Below, piece by piece: positions 11,485 to 24,500 of a stretch of DNA of 64,000 nt (positions are counted from its first letter, which is position 1; every line of letters begins with the position of its first letter). Under the pieces are notes generated by a model. The model searched no databases, had not been told where the DNA came from, and saw only the letters and a program-made list of their open reading frames with translations. Origin of the DNA: Cristatella mucedo (Eukaryota > Bryozoa > Phylactolaemata > Cristatellidae); the NCBI GenBank assembly GCA_009760855.2, contig WPIO01000034.1:641001-705000 (forward strand), read 5' to 3'. The position numbers were made by a program, and so were the translations under genes.

Positions 11485-12427
11485 TAGAAATTGTAAAGGC
11501 TGACGCTCAAAGTTGGCTCTGCCAGCACATGTCCTGTTGAATCAGCTCGAAATGTAGCTGTCATATTCCAGAGTGACATCTCGTTAGACGGCCACATCAG
11601 CTCCACAGTCAAATCTGCCTACTTTCAGCTACATAACATTGCTGAAATTCGGGCTTGTTTAGATAAGGATACCTCGCGTAAGTTGGCCCATGCATTCGTA
11701 ATATCCCGTCTTGACTTCTGTAACATACTACTTGCTGGCCTACCGGCATGTGCAATGAGGCGATTAACAGCTGGTGCGAAACTCCACAGCTAGGCTTTTC
11801 TGTCATAAGCGTCGCAGTTGCCACATCACACCACTTCTCGCCGACCTGCACTGGCTACCAGTCAAGCAACGGATCGAGTTCAAGGTTTTGTCGCTCACTT
11901 TTAGGGCACTTCATTCTTCGGTTCCGGCCAATCTCTCAGATCTACTCCCCCACCAGGCCAAGCCTAGTACCACCTGCTTTTCGGTATCCAACAGTTTACC
12001 AATAGCTCGTACAAACCTTAAATCCTCTGAAGACCGTGCATTTAGTTCATATGCTCCCAAAGCCTGGATCTCCCACCCGACTTGCGTGAGAACACCCCCT
12101 GACTTGATCACAATTAAAAAGAACTTAAAACACACCTATTTCGGACATCATTTAGTGGGTCCCTGTGTTTTGTCCTTCATGTGCTCAAGCGTGCTGACCC
12201 TGTGCATGTCACCCCTAACCATGTTATTCCTGTTGTTTATTAAGCACGATATTACTCACCATTCAATTGCATTTCCCTTTGCAGCAAATGCAAAGCTCCT
12301 AGGAAGGGACTGAGTTCTCTGAGGGCGCTTTATCAAGTGCATTATTATCATTAATTATATTATTTTATTTATTATTATTATTATTTTATTATTATATTAT
12401 TACTATATTACTAATGATTAGTAGTAT
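11485..12427 (+). mobile_element. L2-I 5'-truncated insertion
   Basis: It starts in the region after the reverse transcriptase (GGCTCTGCCAGCACAT), contains [19 protein letters not shown] (about 11,840-11,896) and ends in an (ATT)n tail. Copy B is continuous at the matching site (34,255-34,270), so this is an insertion into copy A. Flanks share ATCT.G, a possible short target duplication. Confidence 0.85.
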
Positions 12428-12462
12428 CTGGCTCACTTCTGACAGTGGTTCATCGTGAAGCA

Positions 12463-15177
12463 GTTCCTCCTTTATCTCAGATTTCTCCGATCTCATTTCG
12501 ATTCTGTGTGCAAGAAATCGATCGTTCCTTGTTATGGGTGATTTCAACGTTCACTTTGATAATTTATCTGACGCTTTCAGCACCGAATTTCGTGCATTGA
12601 CTGACTCATTGTCTCTTGTGGCTCATGTGCATGGCCGTCATCACATCAAGGGTCGCACACTCGACGTGATTTTCTCATACAACTGCACTTTGTCATCACC
12701 AATTATTACCAAATCCTGCTTATCTGACCACATGCAGATCTCATTTAATCTACAGTGTTTGCCCACATCCTCCTCTAAAATAACCTGTGAATCGCGAAAC
12801 CTCAAGACCCTTGACATCGATGCTGTCCGTGCGAGAATATCTGCTTCACCTCTGCTGCTCAGTCCTCCCTCCGATCTGTCATCATTGGTAGATAGCTACA
12901 TCACGACACTAGCTGACACGCTCGACGAGTTTGCACCTCAGACAAACCGCACTGTGCGCCCCCGCCCAGATGGCCTATGGTTTACCACAGGCATTAAACT
13001 AGCCAGGTCTACTAAACGAAAGCTTGAAAAAGCATACAAAAGATCCGGACCAACTGTCCATTGACAGGCATATGAAGACTGCTGTAAGTCATAATAATCG
13101 ATCCTAGCAAAGACCAAGTCTAGCTTCCATAGAAACATTGTTGAATCACAGATGCACAATCCAAAAATGCTGCTGTCGACAATAAACCATCTCCTCAACC
13201 GTTCCCAGAATAGCTCCTTACGTGATGATCCTTGTGATGATCTAGCCGATCGCTTCTCTTGATTCTTTGTGCAGAAGACAGACAAGATCAGGGAGTCCAT
13301 CCCTGCGATGACAACCTCACCACTAGAATGATATTCTTTGGTTCCTGGCTGCACCTCGACGTCTGCATTAAAGCAGGTCACTGCTGATCAAGTCCTAAAG
13401 TTCGTATCTCAATCAAAGAATACAAGTCCTCTGGACGCTATTCCCACTGTCCTGCTCCTATGTTGCATTCATTTGCTGCTGCCATGCATAACAACGTCAT
13501 TAATATGTCATTAGCCTCAAGTCATGTCCCAGCACCTTTCAAAAAAGCTGTAGTCAGGCCACTTCTCAAGAATTCGACACTAGACCAAGAGAACTTAAGG
13601 AACTACCGCCCAGTCTCCCTTCTATTAATCCTATCCAAAACACTGGAACGGGTCGTGGCAGACCAGCTGAACTCATATATCGAAACCTTACACCTTGCTA
13701 GTAAGTTCCAGTCTGGCTTTAGAGCTAATTACTCGACAGAGTCAGCATTGCTTAGGGTATACAACGACCTACTTAGGAATGCAGATATGGGTAGAGTGTC
13801 TCTGCTTTTTTTGCTCGAACTTTCGGCAGCTTTTGATACCATCGATCACAAAGTTCTTCTAGAGCGCCTCTCGTCTCGAATGAGCATCATTATCACTGCT
13901 CTGCAATGGTTCAGGTCCTATCTCAGTGGAGACTCCAGAGTATTGATGTGAATGGACAAATATCATCTGAAGTACCTCTGAAATATGGAGAACCTCAGGG
14001 CTCAGTGCTATGTCCAATTCTTTTCACGGTTTATACTCTCCCTCTTGCTGATGTGATTGCCAAGCCCAATCTAGGCTTTCACTTCTATGCGGATGACACT
14101 CAGTTGTACCTTTGCTTTGATCCCTCCCAGCCTTCGAGCACCTCAATTTTTTTCAACTCACTTGCTGCATGCATTGATGACATCCGCACATGGACGGCAG
14201 CAAATTTTCTATAACTAAACGATGATAAAACTAGCTTACTGGGTATAGGCAAACCCAGTGTCATTCAGAGACTGGAAATACTGACTCTCAAAATTGGCTC
14301 TGCCAGAATATCTCCTGTCGAATCAGCTCGAAATCTAGGTGTCATACTTCAAAAAGGCCTCTCGTTACACGACTATATCAGTCCCACAGTAAAATCTGCC
14401 TATTTTCAGCTTCATAACCTAGCTAAAATTCGTGCTTATTTAGATAAGGATACCACATCTAAGTTGGTCCATGCATTCATGAATCCCGTCTTGACTTCTG
14501 CAACTCACTGCTTAGTTCCCTATCAGCATGTGCGATCAAGCGATTGCAGCTGGTGCAAAACTCTGCAGCTAGGCTTTTCTGTCGCGAGCGTCGCAGTTGC
14601 CACGTTACTCCACTTCTCGCCGACCTGCACTGGCTACCAGTCAAGCAACGGATTGAATTCAAGTTTTTGTCGCTCACTTTTAGGTCCCTTCATTCTATGG
14701 CTCCAGCCTATCTCTCCGACACACTCCCCCATCAGGCCAAGCATCGTACCACCTGCTTTTCGGAATCCAGCAGTCTAGAAATACTTCGTACAAACCTTAA
14801 ATCCTTTGGAGACCGTGCATTTAGTTTGTATGCTCCCAAAGCCTGGAACTCCCTCCCGACTTGCGTCAGAACATCCCCTGACCTGACCACATTTAAAAGG
14901 AACTTAAAAAACACCTATTTAGGAGAGCATTTAGTGGGTCCTTGTGATTCGTCCTTCACGTGCTTATGCGTGCTGACACTATGCATGCTGCCACTAACCA
15001 CATTTGCATGCTGACCCTGTGCATGTCACCCCTAACCATGTTATTCATTTTGTTTGTTTTTCATGCATGATTTTACTCACCATTCAATTGCATTTCCCTT
15101 TGCAGCAAATGTAAAGCGCCTAGAGAGAGATTAAGCTCTCTGAAGGCGCTTTAGCAAGTGCATTATTATTATTTTTA
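12463..15177 (+). mobile_element. L2-I element, longest copy, with target-site duplication
   Basis: A 5'-truncated L2/CR1-type retrotransposon. Endonuclease motifs GDFN (12,537) and SDH (about 12,725) come first. Reverse transcriptase follows with NYRPVSL (about 13,601), AAFDTIDH (about 13,828), PQGSVL (about 13,993) and the catalytic YADDTQLYL (14,087). The 3' domain has [12 protein letters not shown] (about 14,627) and the tail ATTATTATTATTTTTAT. It is flanked by TGAAGCA at 12,456-12,462 and 15,178-15,184. The frame breaks at about 13,064, 13,951 and 14,214, so it is dead. Copy B has the empty site. Confidence 0.92.
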
Positions 15178-15925
15178 TGAAGCACACTCGGCGAGACAGT
15201 GTTCGCTGGCGCAAGCTTGAAACGAACGGAGGCTATCTTTAGGGCTTAAATGCTGCTGGTTGCCTAAGATTAGCTCAGCTAAATCAGCTGCTTCTCCTCA
15301 AAAGCAAATGGATCTGCTGTGCTCGACGAGTCGTGTAACTCATGAAGTGATTGTTAAAATTATAAAACTTATCTCACAGGTAATTACCCGGTGGCTGTGC
15401 CCAATGGCACATGGCTTTGGTCAGCACTCGAAGTCGGTAGGCACAGCTAAAGAACGAAGAATTAACGAATTCAATTTTCTTACAACACGAGCCCCGAAAG
15501 TTCGATCAAGTTTCTGCCCTTCAGGCGGATACCGAAACAAGCAGAGACAGGGTGAGACAGAAAGAGAGCACACAGAAGCATTGACAGAGTTAATAACTGA
15601 GAAAGACAGAAACAGAGTCGGCTGAGCCGGTGCTGTGGGCCGGCCGCCATAGCCCACAGCTCAGTCAGCTATCTAAAGACTCCGGCATCTTCCAACCGGA
15701 CATACGTGTTAGGAAAGTCGTTATATGTAGTTCGGAAGGCTGCTAGGTATAGACTCGCTGCAAAGGTGAAGACATTTACAGAAATGCCGGGATGTGAGTA
15801 CTTGACCTTTAAACTGGCACCGTTCCAGCCCAACCACACGTCGTTAGTACGAGAGCTTCGCTGGAAAATGTTGCATCGTAAGGGATCCGAATTTCGGGAG
15901 AAAACAGTGAAGGTGTACTCATTAT

Positions 15926-15990
15926 AAACATATAGTGCCTAGAAACAGATTGAGTTCTCTGCTATATCAAATGCATCACTACTATTATCC
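15926..15990 (+). mobile_element. L2-I tail fragment
   Basis: AGTGCCTAGAAACAGATTGAGTTCTCTG followed by TATATCAAATGCAT and triplet-like ATT sequence matches the last 65 bases of L2-I. Confidence 0.65.
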
Positions 15991-16805
15991 TCAGCCGTCT
16001 GCCGTCACCGACAATCTCCTCACGGCTGCAGCTCCCTGATGCATTGGTGGCGTCAACGTAACCCAGGAACACCTATATATCAGCGCCTCATATTCTTCCT
16101 CAAAATACTAGTCATACGACCTTCGCGAATCTATAATAATAAGCAGCAACAACAAGAGTGTGCTTGCCTGCCACTTCTTAGGAGCAAGAATAGCAGAACA
16201 AAACTGCATTCTCCCTTTTTCTTTCTAATTATCGAAAAGACCAGAGGTCAACCACAATAATGAATTGGCGAACATATTTCGTCGGATCAGGATTTTTCGG
16301 ACTCAACTTTGTCCTCTTCTTCGAGTGCTCAGTGCCTCAGATGATTAAATAATAATAAAGAAATAATTAAAGTAGCTTCTGTGTGATCGGTGTAACCCAG
16401 TTTCCAGCACATGTGTGGGTCTGCCGTGAGCTTATTAATCGCCCAAATTTGATTTTCTTATGGCACGTAGTTTTAATATTTACTACTTCATTGTTGTGCA
16501 CAAGCTGTATGTATTTCTGTGTAAAATTAATTTGTATTGCATGGCTTGGCTACCTGCTGGTTTATGAGGTGAAATCGGCAGTACCACGCCTTTCTGGCAG
16601 TTAGTCTTGCGATAAAGCTATTCCGATCGGTGCATCTAAATATGTTGTTGCATATCAAACTTATTCCATTAAAGACGCAGGACATTATTAAATATATTAA
16701 GACATTGCCATTCATAATCAGGCTATTTGGGTGGGTTTCTTGGCTCGTGTCAGCCCACAGAGTGACAGAAAATATAAACTTACTAGTCGCACAATAAGGA
16801 AACTT

Positions 16806-16875
16806 TTTTATTACTCTAAAATTATTTGGTCGATCTCAAATTTTATTACTCTAAAATCACTTGGTCGATCTCAAA
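16806..16875. repeat. 35-base tandem duplication
   Basis: TTTTATTACTCTAAAA... ending TTGGTCGATCTCAAA occurs twice back to back (16,806-16,840 and 16,841-16,875) with two T/C differences. Confidence 0.95.
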
Positions 16876-18028
16876 GTTAGAGGTGTCGAATATTGTTTCG
16901 GCTTGCGTCCCCTTGGCATACAAAGGTTGACTGATCTCTACGTCCTGGTACTCCAAAGCCAGCTTTGGTAGCCGTCACAAAATGACGAAAAACGTCTCTC
17001 CAAGCAGTCTATATTGGCCGGTTGCCTATCTCCCCTAGAGGGTTATTTTTATCCATCTCTTAAGCATTGTTGATATTTAGTGCGACGCTCTAGAACTGTA
17101 CTGCTGCCACCATGTAGTGTAGTGATAAGATGCTTTGCAGTTGGAAAGGATAGGTGTATTGGCGGCCATGTTATGTTTACTCCCCTGACCGCAGGGGCGA
17201 GCTCGACTGTTTTCCAATCGGTTACGTTGTTGTGGCTCCGCACTGGGAGCTCATGCTATCGCGCTTTGCTTCCGTCATGCACTGCTAGTGGGTGCTCGTG
17301 GCCTTCCATGATTGACGGCACGGTCAAGACCGCCAGCTATTCACCCTGGATGTGGATACTGACTTCTCGGGCCACTCAGAGCCTGATCCAGTGTCTTGAG
17401 CAGACGCATTTGCTGTAGTCGACTGCAAAGACTGGGGCGTCATTACCATCCAGCCTCATGTCAAAAGTCAGGCTAGGCTTTGCCGGTTATCCTTAGCTGG
17501 CCGTTTCGTATTACAGCAGCACTCGGCTACTAAAACTCTCTTGCGTAGGACTCCAGCCGTTGCTACCTAGGATCGTAAGTTAGGTATGTGTGCTAGGTTG
17601 AGTTTAAAGCAAGAATCAGGGATGCTAATGAACGTTATTCACCGGCGAACTAGGTCGCTGCACGTCTGATGCACCCTTACGGGGGAAAGAGAATACTGCT
17701 CCCTTATTTAGCTCGTGTGCATCTTCGACCGAACTAGACGGAAGGCCTGATTAACAAAGAACGTGACTAGTGATACAGTTAGAAACTTGCTGTGGCTCCG
17801 GCAGAAAGCCCAGATGAAAATATAGCTACTTCTCTGGACTCTTAATTTCCTATATAAAAAGGGCGTCTGCTTCGACCTCCCACATGCATCTTTTAAATCT
17901 GAGTGGCTGTTTTGCTAACAGAAAAATCCTCCGTATCACCTCATACCTGGAGGCAGATAAATCTTAGATTCTACCGAAGCTCTAAATAATTGGCTAGGAA
18001 CACTTACGCATAGGAAATTCATACACAC

Positions 18029-18029
<1 letters not shown>

Positions 18030-18074
<45 letters not shown>
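18030..18074. repeat. (GA)n microsatellite
   Basis: About 22 uninterrupted AG dinucleotides. Confidence 0.98.
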
Positions 18075-18077
<3 letters not shown>

Positions 18078-21000
18078 TATTCTAAAGGAGAATTTGACGT
18101 CATGACAACAATTACCGAAAGAGATAACGTTCTAAGTGAATCGCCTGTCATTAAATAAGCTTTAGCGAACCGTCAGTATTCGGCAAAACTACAATATTCG
18201 GGCAAGCGGAAGCTGCTGAACGTCGGTTATTGTATGACAGGCAATATAGCAGATTGGTATGGGTGTGAATAGATCAGTAGTACTGCAAAGAGATGGTTCG
18301 TAAATAATTCAGCTTCAATTAGCCATGCGATTATCGGCCTCTCATCGGTGTGTCCCGAGGCATTGCTTTACTTGTTAATTTTAATGTGTAGCACCTAGCA
18401 GCCTAACCACAGTTCGCGATATCAAAACTTAAATAACAGCAACATGCTGCATAGCATAAGATAACCAAGCATGCAACAAGCTCTTATAATTACAGTTTTT
18501 TGGGAAAGGATTCCGGGCCATCGAAGTACAGCTGACTGAAACTCCTGACTGGAAGCTAAGTAACTTAATGAGAGCACGAGCTATCACCAAAACTATACCG
18601 TTCGGTAAGCTGAAGCTGCTAAGTGTACACGATGGTCAGACAGGCGAGCTATCAGACTGGTTAGTCACTGGGCTATGAACAGTGTTAGGACAAGCGCTCT
18701 CGATTTTAATTATCCACGAGTTTGTCATGCTCTTATGGGTATGCACTGCGGTACGACTTTACCAGTTCATTAAAAAATGAAGAGCTTATAAGCCTAGCAG
18801 CACTTACCGATATCACAATTTCAAGGATGGTAACATGTCTAGCAGCAGAATATAGCTAAGAATCAAACCAACTCTTCCATTTACTTATTTGAGGACCACT
18901 AGTCAAAGCCGTTACAGTAAAACTGGCTGCAATTGGCAGCGACTCTCAGTTAACTTCCAGCTATGTAGACTAATCAAGGCTGCACTTGATTTGGTATAAT
19001 AGTTTCATTGTTCACTTAAATTGCATAACGGAACGAACAGATCGTCGAACTGCCAGACGCAATGACTACAATTCACCTGACTTAGAATAAAGTATAGGCG
19101 GTCGGATACTTCATAATCGTGCAGCTGGCGTGACGAGCTAATGCATAATGCCAGCCGAGCGCCTCCAGTTGCTACAAAAAAGAGGCACCCGATAAACAGA
19201 TGTTAGAGGTAGAGCAGTAAATAAAAGCTCAGCAACAAACGGCAAGACTTTTAATTGGAAGAAAATAGCAAAGCGATACTTTTCTTAGGGCACAATACGA
19301 GTATTATTCTCATTCTCATTGTTAACATTATTCAAGGTTATGAATGCCTACCTATAGTGAAATGTTAAATCCTTGGCGAAAAGGTATGCAAGTAGCCAGT
19401 CATTGATTACAGCTGATCGCTGTGGTCCGATCAGCTCAGCTTCCCCATAGTTACATTGAGTACTCGTGATTCATGCTGTACATCTGGAGTCGCACAATAG
19501 CCTTTGCTCTCCCTGTCATTGGCCGATTGGAGTGAGAAATCGGGCCGAGCAAGGCAGCAGCAGTTAGGGAACCGTTACTACTGGGTCTAACCAAAGACAA
19601 GGGTCGAGGAGTGTTACATTTCGCAGATTGCTACTCTGCTCACTCAAAGCATTAAGATAGGCTCCAACAAGTTATCTCGCTTAATTTTAACCTGGCAAAA
19701 GAGAGGACATACACTGCAAGAAGGATAATCAAGCTGAACATTTTGGGAAGTGGGCTGGATAGGCTAGCTTCACCTCAGCAACGACTAGTGAAAGCGATTG
19801 AGGATTGACGGCGCAGGCAATAACAATTCAGAATTAGCGAAGCATCCAAAGAAAACTACATCTCCATCTCTCTGTCGGTCCGTCTATCAGTCTGTCTGTC
19901 TGTCTCGCTCTCTCAGCACCTCACAAGGTCTAGAGAATCTGTATACCAAGTGATTGCAGCTTATCACATGCAGAATATCAGCACAAACAAGTATACATGT
20001 ATAAGAGACAATTTACATAAACTGAGTAAACGCAGCAAGAAACACGGCGACACGATCGCCAAGAAATCACGGGTAGCTACCCATATGGCTAAACGGCATG
20101 AGTCAGACGCGCTCCTGGCGTGAAGGTAGGACCCCAAGGAACATGCTAAATATGTAATGCACAGCAAGAGAATATGTGATCGGAAACTACAGCATCTGCC
20201 GATGTAAAGTATTTTTTCATGGAGCAGCCTAATAAAATATCTTGTATCTTTGGAAAAGCTCATTAGATTAAAGAAATCAGAGAAACCTTGGATTCTTGTA
20301 ACGAGGACGGCAATCGCGTTAGCAATGCAATAAACAGAGTGTGCTGTAGCCAACCACAAGAGATGGCTTTATCAATATTGATTGCATCTAGCTGTCAAGC
20401 TGCTACAACCCCAGAAGTTTATATGAGACAGTAATTCGTTTGTAGAAAATAACCCACTTTGGCGATTTCACCGTCTTGTCGTTTGGTTTTCGAATTCACT
20501 TCAGATTCAGCAGCTTGCCTCATCAAGATCTTGAGTATTTGCCCATGCCAGCCGTTGACAGCCATATACTTCAGAGTGAAAGGCAGGACCTGCAAGCAGT
20601 TAGTAGCGAGTTACTCAAAACTGCCGATGCATACCTAAGGCAGATGGCCAGCAAATCAGTCAAATGAAGGAGATCTCAGTATCTAGATGCTGTACTGGCC
20701 GAATTCGTTATGCCCACAGCAAGCAAGAGCTTCGCCGGCTATTGAAAGATATCGTGGCCACAAGCGATGAAACCACAGCATGTAAACAAGTTGTAGACAA
20801 TAGCTGCAAAGAGAAATGACATTTCACATTAGATTAGCCACAGCGGCAAGAAGACTGCATGGACTTTATAACTGATGGCATAAAAAGGCTGAAGACAAGC
20901 AATAGTCTTGAGTATTTGATATTCGTAACCGCCATCCAGACATGTCCATTACTTTAATACAGTTTGAGACCTGTTTATGCAGTCACCTGAATATCCAGCT

Positions 21001-21483
21001 GGGGAGCTGCTCTGACCACGAGAGCAGTACTTGCTTGCTAACATAACGTACGGTGCATTTTACTTTTACTTGAGCCGCTTAGTCAGCTTGCGACTAAATA
21101 ATCACGGGTGACTGAATGGATGCATTAAGAAAAAATGAATAAAAATGATTGAAGTCGACGTTTTCCAGAACATCAGCGAAAGTTAGAAGTGGCTTGAAGC
21201 TAGTGTAGGATTGAAGACGGCAGGAAGAAGTTAGAGATCAATGGAGGGAGCTGGGGAGCAAGTGAAGTACTGGTGGCCTGAACGGAAGAACGGGGAGGAG
21301 GGAGAAGTGACAGAAGAATGGTGCTGCAGTTCGCACTTTGAAAGCAGACGATCTTTCAGTCTATCCCAAAACTGTCTTTTTGGTCTGCACTAACATTCGA
21401 GAAATGAAACAGATTTCAAAGGGTAGCCTCAAGTCCAAGAACTAACAATCCAGGAATACCTGCAGGCTGTCATCGTTGCCATT

Positions 21484-21579
21484 CTAGGGATAAACTGCAA
21501 AACTTATAGCAGCTAGTAATCCTAAATACTCAGCTGCTCGTTTTGGCAATAAGGCACAAGAAATAAATTTTACAGACAG
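21484..21579 (-). CDS. TPP2: TPP2 exon E23 (last exon found)
   Basis: The acceptor is ATTTCAG and it joins E22 in phase 0. It encodes [20 protein letters not shown] and [11 protein letters not shown], then TAG. It aligns without gaps to the TPP2 segment after DNKV (AL..K.....L...A). Other animal TPP2s continue for roughly 45 more residues ending near a GW.HC...W motif, which I did not find. No good donor is visible in the last 30 bases, so either the protein ends early here or the donor is lost. Confidence 0.65.
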   Translation of the reverse strand: MSVKFISCALLPKRAAEYLGLLAAISFAVYP

Positions 21580-24500
21580 CTGAAATACCGGTGAATCTTG
21601 CCCTCTAGCCTGCCTGCCTGTACCACGGACAGCCACCATAACAGATGCTACCTGCCCTCGGTGATCGTCCATCCATTGCGATCCTGCACACGTACTGTCA
21701 TTTCACAGTGCTAGTTCAAATGCAGTACTAGATGACCCTGCCTCTCCTAGCGGCAGCTGACGTGAATAAGGCCTCTATCGTGGGAGATTCAAACGAAGTA
21801 AGAGGTAATGGATGCTAGTCCGTTATTTATCGCCTCCCCGTAAGCTGCTCAGCAAAATTTTAGCTTGCACTGCACTAAATCGAGCCCGGTGTAAGTTGGG
21901 CGGTTGGCGTTAAAGTCTACTGATAAAATTCATGTTTATTATGTGTAGTTCGATTGCATGTGGGCTGGTACTGCTCCTTTCATCAGTAGCTGGTGGGAGC
22001 ATCCACGAGAGGGGCCTGTGCACAGCTGTGGTCAGCTTCTAATGAGGATTTGACACAGGCCGATAACCCGCTGGTAAAGAGATGGTGGATTCACTATCGG
22101 GGTCGGCCAAGGGACAACCAGGCTCGAGGAGAGTAGTCAAGTGATAGTAGGGGCCGAAGGAAGCCGTGCGCTCTTCGGCTCCGTGCATGGTAATAAGCAG
22201 TTGGTGTTGGGCATCGGCTGGCTCTCTGCTGTGCGAACAAACTACATTATGCAAGTAGATTATGCCCATGCAAAATCGTACGGAGAATTTCCTGTGAATT
22301 CTGCAACTACCTCAGTCTTTCTGGCACGTCGTAGCCGACGAAAATCTATCATTTAGCCCCTGCGGCATGCAGTTCAGAAGCTTCTTCATGTTTCTCACCA
22401 GCACGTTGCTGTTAGCAAAAACGCCTTTTCCTTCCAGCTTCTATTGATGCTGAATGAGTGACATTCATTACAAAATGTGCTAGGTGCAAATTTAATGTGA
22501 TTGCCATTCATTCGAAAATGTGCTGGGTGTGAATTTCAAGCCTAATATTTACAAAAACTGACACAACTCTCCCTGTACATAATTTGGAAAGCTTGCCAAC
22601 GTACCAACTCAACTATGCCAAGTGGGAGCTTGGAAGTGCCGGACTTACGCGATTCGTTAAGTAAGGCGTTGTTCAGCAATATCTAACTGCTCGCATACCA
22701 TAGCCACCCTTTGAAAGAACTCTTTGAAAGTTCAAACCGATAACATTTTCTTCAGGTTTTAGCATTTCAATATTCAATCGCAACCATGAGCATGCGTGTT
22801 GTACACCTTCATATTAACATTTCAGCACAACCCCTGCTGCCCTTACACCTTTTTTGACACTCATAGTTGTTGTACCCACGTTGCTAATAATATAGATACA
22901 TCACGAAGCAATCAGCTCAAATGTGATTTTTAAATGACACACTAATGAACGAATTAACAAACCCAGCTTATTATTGGGATGTATAAACAATATTACACGC
23001 CATTAAACTTGTCAATGTCCACGAACTGTTTTCAATAACCGACGCCTGACGGAAATATAGCAAACTGCCTGATTAATTCCATGCCAATCCGAGAGGTTGC
23101 TCATTCTTCTATATGCCAAAGTCAATGAAAACCGTTGGAGGAGTAGCCATTGTCGTTTGCCGTTGGCGCCACGTTCAACCCATTTGCTATCACATCGAAG
23201 CAGCCATTCGAAATCTTACAAACACCCTCAATAGTAAACAGGGTGTTTGATGGAAGGTATTTGTCTAGAGTCTATAAAAATACCTTCCATCCTTCTGAGA
23301 AGCCTTGAGTTGCTGCTGCCCAACAGCATTAGCAGGGCAAATCTATAGTTAGCTTCAGATTTCATGATGGCTTCTTCATCATCATGCAGTTGCCAAAACC
23401 ACACCAGCAGACATAGGATAACTTTCACCCACTCGACTTCCTGTTATTCTTATCCAAGATACTCAAACTAGAAGTGATCAAACACTTAGGCTATCATATA
23501 TAAAAGTAAAACCTCACAAGTATGCCTCCTCCAATTAGGATTTAGAGCTTATCTTGACAGAGCTCTTTTGTTGAATCTCCACGTAATCAATTTGTCCTCT
23601 TCCAAAGTGACCTTTCATTAGACAACCACATCAGCTCCACGTTTAAGTCTTCCTACTCTCAGCTACATAACATTGCCGCAATTCGGGCTTGTTTAGACAG
23701 TGATAGTTTGGCAAAATTGGTCTGTGCATTTGCGACATCGCATCTCGACTTCTGTAATTCACTGCTTGCTGGTCTCCCTTAGTGTGCAATCAGGTGCTTA
23801 CAGCTAGTGAAAAACTTTGCAGCTTGGCTCGTCTGTCGTGAGCACTGCAATCGCTAACATCACACCCCTTTTGGCCGATCTGCAGTGCTGCCAATCAAGC
23901 AGAGAATTGACATTAAGGTTCTGTCACTTACTTTCAGGTCCCTTTGTTCTCTGATTCCAGCTTACCTATCAGAACTCCCCCTCTAGGCAAAGAATCGCAC
24001 AACCCGCTGTTCTGACTCGAATCGTCTAGCCATACCTCGTACGAAACCCAAACCATTGGGGACCGTACCTTTATTTCCTTTACTCCCAAAGCCTGGAGCT
24101 CACCATCGTGTTTGCTCTTCGTGTGCATGTACCTGCTTACACTATGCCTACTGCTTGTGGATGTTACCACCAACCATTTGGTAATGCATTCTATACATCT
24201 AATAATAGCATCTGATAAGTGCCTTGAAAGAGGTTCAGTTCTCTGAGTAAGCTATAATGATGTATTATTATTATTATTAGTTGCACATTGTCTGCAGCCC
24301 AGCTATAAAGACTATCTCAGGAATTTTGACCAAGGTAGAGTTTCTCTGCTAGCTTTTCTGAATGTCTAGGTGGAATTTGATATTACTAATCACCAAATTG
24401 TTCTTGAAACCCATCAGCACACCTGGGTATTAGAGAATAGTGGTTTAGCTAGGACACCTTGGCTGGATTTTTTAGAGTACATATGTCTACGGCCAACAGT

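Larger units (their letters stand above)
102..15780 (+). repeat. Segmental duplication, copy A
   Basis: Sequence blocks match copy B (about 21,480-34,885) in the same order and orientation. Examples are 102-187 with 21,484-21,579; 1,190-1,345 with 23,140-23,335; 2,050-2,180 with 23,390-23,540; 2,749-3,160 with 25,330-25,760; 8,270-8,980 with 26,590-27,270; 9,600-9,780 with 28,690-28,880; 11,054-11,480 with 33,842-34,260; and 15,178-15,780 with 34,295-34,885. Many substitutions and indels separate them, so the event is not recent. Mobile elements account for most length differences. Confidence 0.87.
15990..21480. other. No recognised gene between duplication copies
   Basis: About 5.5 kb of A/T-rich sequence separates copies A and B. 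It contains a 35-base tandem duplication (16,806-16,875) and a (GA)n tract (18,030-18,074). The expected last TPP2 exon should lie here if present, but I found no GW.HC...W-like segment on the minus strand. Open frames at 19,964-20,359 (-) and 20,476-20,667 (+) match nothing I know. Confidence 0.6.

Noticed and set aside
19964-20359. 131-codon hydrophobic minus-strand frame
   Set aside because: No family recognised, no splice context; composition fits chance in A/T-rich DNA.
20476-20667. Plus-strand frame with helix-like composition
   Set aside because: Opposite strand to the gene, no known family and no supporting exon neighbours.
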